Assembly (NCBI RefSeq): GCF_036985595.1 | Contig: NZ_BTPU01000092.1 | Location: 1 to 50,906 of the forward strand | DNA length: 50,906 nucleotides | From: Vallitalea maricola | GTDB taxonomy: Bacteria > Bacillota > Clostridia > Lachnospirales > Vallitaleaceae | Reading direction: 5' to 3' | Shown here: piece by piece, positions 44,524 to 50,906 of the stretch | How the letters are laid out: every line of letters begins with the position of its first letter | Position numbering within the stretch: the stretch's first letter is position 1 | Program-made: the position numbers and the translations under genes | Notes under the pieces: generated by a model | Database searches by the model: none | What the model was told of the DNA's origin: nothing | What the model saw: the letters and a program-made list of their open reading frames with translations, nothing else

Positions 44524-44796
44524 ATGTATTACGCATTAAGAACTATAGAATTATTTTTGTATGCCTTAGAAATATTGATTTTAGTAAGAGTACTATTATC
44601 ATGGGTTCCAAGAGCATATAATAATCCCTTTGCAAAATTTATACTTCAGATAACCGAACCAATATTAGCTCCAATTAGAAAACTCATAGATAAATCAATC
44701 TTCGGAGGAAAAGGAAATGTATTGGATTTTTCCCCATTGATTGCGTTTTTATTACTTAGAATCTTACAATCTCTAGTAAATAACTTAATGAAGTAG
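44524..44796 (+). CDS. ylmG: YggT-family membrane protein (YlmG)
   Basis: A 90-aa protein with two hydrophobic segments and the YggT signature LISWVPRAYNNPFAKFI-like, then TEPILAPIRKLI and DFSPLIAFLLLRIL. The exact function is unsettled; it is linked to division by position. The ATG at 44524 is seven or so bases after AAGGAGTG; the in-frame GTG at 44515 is part of that ribosome site. Confidence 0.92.
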   Translation: MYYALRTIELFLYALEILILVRVLLSWVPRAYNNPFAKFILQITEPILAPIRKLIDKSIFGGKGNVLDFSPLIAFLLLRILQSLVNNLMK

Positions 44797-44805
44797 GTTA
44801 GACTT

Positions 44806-45573
44806 ATGTTAGATAAAAATGAAGATATTTTGATTGTCAATAAGATTATTGATAAAGGTAAACTTGCATCATTAAGGCAAACTAATATGTTTACAGATTT
44901 TTTGAACATTCATGAACAAAGCTTATTTATTTCTAATAAAAATAAATTATCGAATATTAATCATATTTTTTATGGTGGTTATGAATATAGCGAAAGAAAA
45001 ATTATAGCATTTTATCCAGATTATATTGACTATGATAATATTGATTATCCTATAGAGACCTTGAAAATTTCTCCTAGGAATAAGAAGTTTTCTAATAATT
45101 TGACTCATCGTGATTTTTTAGGTGCTATATTGAATCTTGGTATTACACGAAGTAAAATCGGAGATATTATAGTAAAAGATAATTACGCAATTGTATTTGT
45201 TATAAAACCTGTATCTGATTTTATAATATCTAATCTGGAAAAAGTAAAACAAACAGTAGTTGATATAAAAACAATATATGATTTACCACAAGAAATATTA
45301 ACTCCAAGTTTTCAGCCTGTAAAAGGAACAGTTTCATCTATTAGATTAGATTCTGTTGTTTCTCTAGCTTTTCCTTTGTCACGAGGAAAAGCCCTTACAT
45401 TAATTAAGAACAAAAACGTATATGTAAATAGTAAATTAACCTTGTCTCCTTCATGCAAGTTATCTCAGGGAGACATAGTATCAGTAAGAGGGATGGGGAA
45501 ATTCCAATTTTATGATATAGGTAGCAGAACTAAAAAAGATAGAATTTATATTGAATTAAAAAGATATACTTAG
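44806..45573 (+). CDS. ylmH: YlmH-family S4-domain RNA-binding protein
   Basis: A 255-aa protein. The N-terminal and middle region has HIFYGGYEYSERKIIAFYPD and HRDFLGAILNLGITRSKIGDI. The C-terminal S4 domain is at about residues 180-240 (VSLAFPLSRGKALTLIKNKN, VNSKLTLSPSCKLSQGDIV). S4 proteins bind structured RNA; YlmH has been associated with ribosome rescue in Bacillus. Member of the sepF-divIVA operon, nine bases after ylmG. Confidence 0.93.
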   Translation: MLDKNEDILIVNKIIDKGKLASLRQTNMFTDFLNIHEQSLFISNKNKLSNINHIFYGGYEYSERKIIAFYPDYIDYDNIDYPIETLKISPRNKKFSNNLTHRDFLGAILNLGITRSKIGDIIVKDNYAIVFVIKPVSDFIISNLEKVKQTVVDIKTIYDLPQEILTPSFQPVKGTVSSIRLDSVVSLAFPLSRGKALTLIKNKNVYVNSKLTLSPSCKLSQGDIVSVRGMGKFQFYDIGSRTKKDRIYIELKRYT

Positions 45574-45583
45574 GAGGAATAAT

Positions 45584-46132
45584 ATGTTAACACCTTTAGA
45601 CATTGAGGGAAAAAGTTTTAAAAAATCATTATTTGGTTATTCTCCAGCTGAAGTAAAAAATGCAATAACAGAAATTTTAACAGATTATGAAAAAATGTAT
45701 AAAGAAAACATTGAGTTAAAGGATAAAGTTAACTTATTAAATGAAGGTATAAAGTACTATAAAACAATTGAAGAGACACTTCAAAATACTTTGTTATTAG
45801 CAGAGAAAACTGCTGAAGAAACCAAATCAAATGCACATAAAAGAGCTGAGATAATTGAAAAAGAAGCTGAAGTCAAAGCTCAAACAATAGTGGAAGATGC
45901 TAGAAATGAAGTGTATAGAATTAGTCAAAAGAAAGAGGAGCTTGTTCAACAATATGATGCGTCTAAGATACAAATTAGACAATTTCTAAAAGCTCAACTT
46001 GAATTGACTAATAGTAATACTTTAGAAAATAAACCAATCGATATAGACGATATTCTTGCTCAGACATCAATTGAAGAAGCTGCAGCAACTAAAATAAGTG
46101 ACCTATCAGTAAAACAGATTGATGATGAATAA
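45584..46132 (+). CDS. divIVA: DivIVA-domain protein
   Basis: A 182-aa curvature-sensing coiled-coil protein. The N-terminal lipid-binding region MLTPLDIEGKSFKKSLFGYS with the F/GY motif precedes a long coiled coil (about residues 25-150) and an acidic tail. Coupled to ylmH by ten bases with TAGGAGG upstream. Last gene of the ylm cluster. Confidence 0.93.
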   Translation: MLTPLDIEGKSFKKSLFGYSPAEVKNAITEILTDYEKMYKENIELKDKVNLLNEGIKYYKTIEETLQNTLLLAEKTAEETKSNAHKRAEIIEKEAEVKAQTIVEDARNEVYRISQKKEELVQQYDASKIQIRQFLKAQLELTNSNTLENKPIDIDDILAQTSIEEAAATKISDLSVKQIDDE

Positions 46133-46181
46133 GAAAAAATATGTTTCTTATAGTAAATTTAACTTTCTTATGCTAAAATAA

Positions 46182-46215
46182 AGTTCGAGAGGCTGTCCTC
46201 TAGGACTTTTCTTTT
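46182..46215 (+). terminator. Terminator of the ylm-divIVA operon
   Basis: An imperfect 11-bp stem (46182-46192 with 46197-46207; one mismatch, one wobble) with a 4-base loop is followed by TTTTCTTTT. Confidence 0.65.
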
Positions 46216-46272
46216 ACTATTATAGAATTATTAATAATGCACTTAAGGTGTATAAAAAGGAATGTTTAAAAT

Positions 46273-47352
46273 ATGAAACAAATTGAAGTGAAAACAAAGA
46301 CAAATAACTACAATATTATTATTAGTAATAATTTTAATTCTTTACAAGAACACCTATCAAAAATAGGTATGGACCATAAGAAAATATGCATAATAACAGA
46401 TGATAATGTTAGTAAGTTATATTTAGATACTTTATGTAGTATATTATCTAAAATTACTGATGAGTTATCTTATTTAGTAATCCCTCATGGTGAAGCTAAT
46501 AAGAATCTTGATACAATTAACATAATCTATAAGAAGATGATAGAAGAAAAATTGGATAGAGAATCTTACATAATTGCTCTTGGTGGTGGTGTTACAGGAG
46601 ATATGGTCGGTTATGCTTCAGCAACTTATATGAGAGGGAATAACTTTATTCAGATACCAACTACTTTACTTTCTCAAGTTGATAGTAGTATAGGGGGCAA
46701 GACAGGAGTAGATTTTGATGGTTACAAGAATATTGTTGGAGCTTTCCATCAACCTAAGTTAGTATATATTAATACAAATACATTGTTAACATTGCCTAAA
46801 AAAGAAATCAGCGCTGGTATGGGTGAAATCATTAAGCATGGACTTATTGCCAGTAAAGAATATTTTACTTATATTAGAGCCAATAGTTCAAAAATAATGA
46901 ATCTGGATAATGAAATTATGGAACAACTGATATATGAATCTTGTGTTATAAAAAGTAAAGTTGTTTCAATGGATGAAAAAGAAAAAGGGGTTAGGGCTAC
47001 CCTTAATTTTGGACATACAATAGGTCATGCTGTTGAAAGACTATTTGATTTTAATCTATTACATGGAGAATGTGTAGGTCTAGGTATGGTATCAGCTGCA
47101 TATCTATCTTATTTATTAAATCAAATTGATTCTAGTGAGCTAGACGATATAAAAGCCTGTATCCAGAGTTTTGATTTGCCCATTAAAATTGATAAACTAA
47201 ATGAATTAGAGATTTATAATGAACTATATCATGACAAAAAAACAAAAAATAATGAACTGAATTTTATACTTTTAAATGGAATAGGTTCATGTGAAATTAG
47301 AAATGACTTATATAAAGAAGAAATAATGAAAGCAATTAAATATATTTTATAA
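46273..47352 (+). CDS. aroB: 3-dehydroquinate synthase
   Basis: Second enzyme of the shikimate pathway, NAD+- and Zn-dependent, 359 aa. NAD-binding GGGVTGDMVGYASATYMRG, then IPTTLLSQVDSSIGGKTGVD and KNIVGAFHQPK. Metal ligands are in GEIIKHGLIAS, LNFGHTIGHAVE and LLHGECVGLGM. It stands between divIVA and lspA, where ileS is found in Bacillus. The ribosome site is AAAGGAATG. No other shikimate gene is in the window. Confidence 0.96.
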   Translation: MKQIEVKTKTNNYNIIISNNFNSLQEHLSKIGMDHKKICIITDDNVSKLYLDTLCSILSKITDELSYLVIPHGEANKNLDTINIIYKKMIEEKLDRESYIIALGGGVTGDMVGYASATYMRGNNFIQIPTTLLSQVDSSIGGKTGVDFDGYKNIVGAFHQPKLVYINTNTLLTLPKKEISAGMGEIIKHGLIASKEYFTYIRANSSKIMNLDNEIMEQLIYESCVIKSKVVSMDEKEKGVRATLNFGHTIGHAVERLFDFNLLHGECVGLGMVSAAYLSYLLNQIDSSELDDIKACIQSFDLPIKIDKLNELEIYNELYHDKKTKNNELNFILLNGIGSCEIRNDLYKEEIMKAIKYIL

Positions 47353-47363
47353 GGAGATATGTA

Positions 47364-47849
47364 ATGATAGTAATGTTAATAAGTGTTATATTACTTATAG
47401 GTTTAGACCAATTTACAAAATATTTAACAGTATTGAATATTCCAGAAAGAACATATATCCCAATACTTAATGATGTCTTTGGCCTGACTTATGTTAAAAA
47501 CAAGGGTGCAGCATTTGGTATGCTACAAGAACAAATATGGTTATTTATAATATTCACTACAGTAATTTTGATTGGGATTTTTTATTTTTATACAAAAATA
47601 CCAAAAGACAGGAAATACTATCCTATTAGATTTACAATGATTCTATTCATAGCTGGAGCTATTGGGAATTTTGTAGATAGAATTAGATTAAGATATGTTG
47701 TTGACATGTTATACTTTAAACTAATAGATTTTCCCGTATTTAATATGGCTGATTGCTATGTAGTTGTTGGAGCTATTCTATTGATAGCATTGATGATATT
47801 TAAGTACAAGGACGAAGATTTTGCTTTTATGAAGAGGAGTACTAAATAA
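47364..47849 (+). CDS. lspA: Lipoprotein signal peptidase (SPase II)
   Basis: Membrane aspartyl protease that cleaves the signal peptides of diacylated lipoproteins, such as the two lipobox proteins in this window. It is 161 aa with four helices and catalytic Asp residues in GAIGNFVDRIRLRYVVDML and NMADCYVVVG. The stop overlaps the rluD start by one base (TAATG). Confidence 0.95.
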   Translation: MIVMLISVILLIGLDQFTKYLTVLNIPERTYIPILNDVFGLTYVKNKGAAFGMLQEQIWLFIIFTTVILIGIFYFYTKIPKDRKYYPIRFTMILFIAGAIGNFVDRIRLRYVVDMLYFKLIDFPVFNMADCYVVVGAILLIALMIFKYKDEDFAFMKRSTK

Positions 47850-48766
47850 TGGATAGTTATACATTTTTGATTGAGGCAGAAGATGTAGGAATAAGAATAG
47901 ATAAATTTATCTCAGATAGATTGCCTGATTATTCTAGGTCATTTATACAGAAATTGATAAAAGAAAATGATCTTACTGTAAATAATAGTGGAATAAAATC
48001 TAATTATAAATTAAAAGCAGGGGATGAAATAAATATTGTTATACCTGCACCAAAAGAACTTGATATAGTAGCAGAGGATATACCACTGGATATTGTATAT
48101 GAAGATAAAGATGTAATACTGGTTAATAAACCTCAAGGTATGGTGGTTCATCCTGCACCAGGACACTATACGGGAACATTGGTTAATGCTATCATGTATC
48201 ATTGTAAAGATGATTTGTCAGGAATCAATGGAGTAATGAGACCAGGTATAGTTCATCGTATTGATAAAGATACATCAGGAGTTTTGATAATATGTAAGAA
48301 TGATAAAGCTCACGAGAGTATAGCTAAACAATTAAAGGATCATACAATAACAAGAAAATATAATGCAATCGTTTATAATAATCTAAAAGAAGATGAAGGT
48401 GTAATTAATGCTCCTATAGGTCGCCATCCAGTCAATCGTAAACAAATGGCAGTTAATCCTATCAATGGTAAAGAAGCAATTACACATTATAAAGTTCTTG
48501 AAAGAATTAATCAATATACTTACGTTGAATTGCAGCTTGAAACAGGTAGAACACATCAGATTAGAGTTCATATGACAAGTATTAATCATCCATTGTTGGG
48601 TGATCCTGTTTATGGTCCTAAAAGTGATAGGTTCAAGTTGAAAGGACAGGCTTTACATGCAAGAGTGTTAGGATTTGTACATCCTACTACTAATGAGTAT
48701 ATGGAGTTTGAAGCACCTTTGCCTAATTATTTTACTGGTTTATTAAAGAAATTAAGAAATATGTAA
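47849..48766 (+). CDS. rluD: RluD-family 23S rRNA pseudouridine synthase
   Basis: A 305-aa enzyme with an N-terminal S4 domain (GIRIDKFISDRLPDYSRSFI) and a catalytic domain with VNKPQGMVVHPAPGH, HRIDKDTSGVLI (catalytic Asp), TGRTHQIRVHM and HPLLGDPVYG. Likely targets helix 69 uridines of 23S rRNA, as the RluD group does; the exact positions are inferred. The partner of lspA in most Firmicutes. Confidence 0.94.
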   Translation: MDSYTFLIEAEDVGIRIDKFISDRLPDYSRSFIQKLIKENDLTVNNSGIKSNYKLKAGDEINIVIPAPKELDIVAEDIPLDIVYEDKDVILVNKPQGMVVHPAPGHYTGTLVNAIMYHCKDDLSGINGVMRPGIVHRIDKDTSGVLIICKNDKAHESIAKQLKDHTITRKYNAIVYNNLKEDEGVINAPIGRHPVNRKQMAVNPINGKEAITHYKVLERINQYTYVELQLETGRTHQIRVHMTSINHPLLGDPVYGPKSDRFKLKGQALHARVLGFVHPTTNEYMEFEAPLPNYFTGLLKKLRNM

Positions 48767-48793
48767 TAGAGATAAGAAAGGAAAGAATAATTA

Positions 48794-49399
48794 ATGAAGA
48801 TAGCTAGTAACACAAGATATGAAGATGTTGATTTTAACGATAGTAATTTGGAGTTTTTGGATATACAAAAATCTTCCTTTACTAATTGTACTTTCAAAAA
48901 TGCTAAATTGGATGAATCAATTATTAAGAGTTGTGAATTTATAAAGTGTGATTTTAAATCTTCTAGATTAAATGTATCTGATATTAAAAATTCAGCATTT
49001 CTAAATTGTAAATTTGGTTTTGCTGATTTATTTGGCGCAAAATTCACAGATTGTAAGATGGTAGGTTCAACATTTGATGAATCCAATTTATTAGGGGTAG
49101 TTATAGTAAGAGGTGATTTTTCATACACCAATTTGAAATTTCATGATTTTAAGGGGTTGGATTTTAGTGAGGTTAATTTAACTAGAGCTGACCTGACTGG
49201 ATGTAATTTGGAAAAAGTAATATTCAATGGAGCCAAATTAAGTTATACTAATTTACATAAAGCCAAGCTGAATGGTTGTGATTTCAGAGAAGCAATAATT
49301 GAAGGAATAAATTTATCAGAGTTAGATTTACATAATGTTAAATTGGATATAGCGGGGTGTATTTTGTTGGCTACATCGTTTGGGGCTAAAGTAGAGTGA
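48794..49399 (+). CDS. Pentapeptide-repeat protein
   Basis: A 201-aa protein made almost entirely of A(D/N)LxF-type pentapeptide repeats (for example DFNDSNLEFLDI, GFADLFGAKF, VNLTRADLTGCNLEKVIF) forming a right-handed beta-helix. Its length and central break resemble Qnr/McbG-type DNA-mimic proteins that protect gyrase, but no diagnostic residues are visible and resistance cannot be claimed. The ribosome site is AAGAAAGGAAAG. It follows rluD by 27 bases. Confidence 0.85.
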   Translation: MKIASNTRYEDVDFNDSNLEFLDIQKSSFTNCTFKNAKLDESIIKSCEFIKCDFKSSRLNVSDIKNSAFLNCKFGFADLFGAKFTDCKMVGSTFDESNLLGVVIVRGDFSYTNLKFHDFKGLDFSEVNLTRADLTGCNLEKVIFNGAKLSYTNLHKAKLNGCDFREAIIEGINLSELDLHNVKLDIAGCILLATSFGAKVE

Positions 49400-49432
49400 A
49401 GGTATAATAAATCATTAATGAAGTTAACGGTC

Positions 49433-49542
49433 GCGAAAATAGTATAGGGGAATATTTCGTCAGCTAATTAAACGTCCGTGTTTAAATAGCTGAGTTCGCC
49501 GTCCATGGCTCACTGCTACATATTCCCCTATACTATTTTTGC
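49433..49542. repeat. Nested hairpin element (about 110 bp)
   Basis: An outer perfect 20-bp inverted repeat (49436-49455 with 49520-49539) extends to 23 bp with one wobble. Inside are a 14-bp hairpin with one mismatch (49460-49473 with 49480-49493) and a small GCC/GGC stem around a CCATGG palindrome (49498-49509). GTCCGTG (49474-49480) and GTCCATG (49501-49507) are near repeats. The element is clearly more GC-rich than its flanks. No ORF. Possible mobile repeat, structured RNA or recombination site; it could also terminate transcription from the left. Confidence 0.7.
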
Positions 49543-49646
49543 TCTTTAGTCAATTATTATTGTATGTGAGTTAATATGGCTTGTGGAAAGGTATAATTAG
49601 TTAGGTTTTTATTTGTTAATTCCAACAATCAATAATAGATAATGTA

Positions 49647-49683
49647 AAATATACGAACTCGACAAAGATAAATATACGAACTC
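49647..49683. repeat. Two 14-bp direct repeats
   Basis: AAATATACGAACTC occurs at 49647-49660 and 49670-49683, a 23-base period. They lie between the hairpin element and the recombinase gene and could be protein-binding sites. Confidence 0.55.
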
Positions 49684-49847
49684 AGTGCACACAAAGCATA
49701 TTTATATTATAAGAATAAGTCTTAAGAGTAGTAAATATGCTGTTTTTAGAAGTTTTATAGTAGTTCTTATATTATTTACTATATGAACAGTGTCATAAAA
49801 CTACGAAAAAAATAAATGGATATGGTAATACCCCTTGGAAGATATGT

Positions 49848-49875
49848 GGTTGACCATAAATATATTATGTAAACA
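49848..49875. other. dif-like Xer recombination site
   Basis: The left arm GGTTGACCATA, 6-base centre AATATA and right arm TTATGTAAACA give the 28-bp 11+6+11 layout of dif. The right arm equals the Firmicutes XerD-binding arm at 10 of 11 bases. The left arm starts GGT, as in E. coli dif, and is a partial inverted copy of the right arm. It lies 34 bases upstream of a tyrosine recombinase gene. Confidence 0.6.
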
Positions 49876-49909
49876 ATGTTGCGATTTATATAGATGAAGG
49901 AGAAAAAAC

Positions 49910-50906
49910 ATGAATTTAGAACCCAATATTATTGATATGACAATGATAATAGAAAAATATATAAACCATCTTAAAATAAATAGATTGTCTAAAGCAACTA
50001 TAAAGAATTATAATGTCACTCTTAACCAATTTATGAATTTCATAATAGAGAGTAGAGGTACACAATATATTGAAGAAGATAATGTCAAAAATATTATTGA
50101 TAGTTTTTTAGAAGAATTGGATAGAGATGACTATAATTATAAAACAAGAAGTATTAATGCAAAAAGAAATACATTAACTGGTTTATTCAAGTTTGCTAAT
50201 GAGGAAGAATTGATTCATATCAGTGTGACTCATAAGCTGAAATCACTTAAGGTAGATGCTACTAGAGAAAAACCAGTACTTAGCAAAGATGAAATCAATA
50301 AGATATTAAAATATCTAGAGAATGAAGTCAGTATTGAGACTAGAAAAGAATATGACATTCTAGAAGACAAATATTTTAATATATATTATAAGATAAGGAA
50401 TAGATTTTTGTTCAATTTGTTTTTATATACTGGTTTAAGAATCTCTGAAACCGCAAAAGTCATGTGGGATGATATTAATCTTGAAAGTAAACTATTAACT
50501 GTAACAGGTAAAGGAAATAAAACAAGGTGGATTCCTTTAAATAGTAAATTAATGTTTGAGTACTTTAAGTACAAAACAGCAATAGAACGTTTAGAGAAAG
50601 CTGCAAGTAGAGAAAATGTTAAGTTGAATAGATTAATTTATAAAAGTGTATATCTGTTTCCATCGCTATATAAAGTTGATGATGATTTGCCTATGTCCAC
50701 CAGAAGAATAACCATAATTATAAAAGATCTATTGGATAGAGCAGAAATAAATACAAAAAGAAGCGATAATAAAAAAATAACACCTCATAGTTTAAGACAT
50801 ACCTTTGCAACTTATCTATTAGATAGTGGGGTACCAGTAAGAATTGTAAGTGATATTCTAGGTCACAGCCGAACAAGTACTACTTTTGATAATTATATCC
50901 AAATTA
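49910..50906 (+). CDS. Tyrosine recombinase (Xer/integrase family), 3' partial
   Basis: The frame opens at the ATG at 49910 (ribosome site AAGGAG) and runs to the window end without a stop, giving at least 332 residues. The N-terminal SAM-like core-binding domain has YINHLKINRLSKATIKNYN. The catalytic set is complete: R177 (TGLRISE), K201 (TGKGNK), H293 and R296 (HSLRHT), H319 (GHSR) and Y329 (DNYIQI). It is longer than ordinary XerC/XerD (about 300 aa), with extra residues before the Arg box and between the Lys and His boxes, closer in size to stand-alone Xer recombinases. The dif-like site and hairpin element upstream are its likely context. Confidence 0.9.
   Translation, partial: MNLEPNIIDMTMIIEKYINHLKINRLSKATIKNYNVTLNQFMNFIIESRGTQYIEEDNVKNIIDSFLEELDRDDYNYKTRSINAKRNTLTGLFKFANEEELIHISVTHKLKSLKVDATREKPVLSKDEINKILKYLENEVSIETRKEYDILEDKYFNIYYKIRNRFLFNLFLYTGLRISETAKVMWDDINLESKLLTVTGKGNKTRWIPLNSKLMFEYFKYKTAIERLEKAASRENVKLNRLIYKSVYLFPSLYKVDDDLPMSTRRITIIIKDLLDRAEINTKRSDNKKITPHSLRHTFATYLLDSGVPVRIVSDILGHSRTSTTFDNYIQI

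Noticed and set aside
50386..50574. Minus-strand frame of 62 codons
   Set aside because: It lies antisense to the recombinase coding frame, which has complete catalytic motifs.
1..50906. CRISPR arrays, rRNA, tRNA or transposase genes
   Set aside because: None seen: no regularly spaced repeats, tRNA-like cloverleaf, rRNA motifs or transposase motifs on either strand by eye. Only one tyrosine recombinase is present.

Overview
The window looks like a chromosome segment of a strictly anaerobic, low-GC member of the Clostridia. It is very AT-rich, carries AGGAGG-type ribosome sites, starts several genes at TTG or GTG, and holds an rnfCDGEAB operon, an [FeFe]-hydrogenase-like protein, Min/Mre/RodA morphogenesis genes and two carbohydrate ABC systems without their own ATPase. 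The genus cannot be fixed from the sequence; a Lachnospirales/Vallitalea-like organism is only my guess. I see no rRNA, tRNA, CRISPR array or transposase.

Layout. (1) 1-1.8 kb: end of a sugar ABC operon (two permeases; the first runs in from outside the window). (2) 1.8-4.1 kb: a two-component pair. (3) 4.1-7.4 kb: a five-gene redox-sensing cluster in which a group C/D-like (putative sensory) [FeFe]-hydrogenase homologue is flanked on each side by DRTGG-domain and GHKL-ATPase genes. (4) 7.4-12.7 kb: the Rnf ferredoxin:NAD+ oxidoreductase operon. Sequences matching the clostridial Rex operator lie in front of both (3) and (4), which suggests that NADH/NAD+ status controls both. (5) 12.9-23.8 kb: DUF4321, maf, radC, mreBCD, PBP2, minCDE, rodA and mgsA, the cell-shape and septum-placement block. 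(6) 23.9-29.3 kb: small single genes, including a P-loop protein, a DUF378 protein, an M14 peptidoglycan peptidase, a lipoprotein and a YyaL-like thioredoxin-fold protein. (7) 29.4-38.6 kb: a regulated glycan locus with a strong promoter, a LacI-type operator, a possible terminated leader or sRNA, a GH101-like hydrolase, a YesM/YesN-type two-component pair, a solute-binding lipoprotein and two permeases. (8) 38.6-41.7 kb: a Phd-Uma2 fusion, an alpha-toroid-like protein and a YhcC-type radical SAM protein. (9) 41.7-49.4 kb: the division and housekeeping block (HlyD-like membrane protein, yggS, sepF, yggT, ylmH, divIVA, aroB, lspA, rluD, pentapeptide-repeat protein). (10) 49.4-50.9 kb: a nested, relatively GC-rich hairpin element, 14-bp direct repeats, a dif-like Xer site and a tyrosine recombinase gene cut by the window end after its catalytic tyrosine.

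The most unusual parts are the Rex/HydS-like/DRTGG/ATPase cluster beside rnf, and the hairpin plus dif-like site plus recombinase module at the right edge. Everything here was read by eye; no database search or folding program was run.
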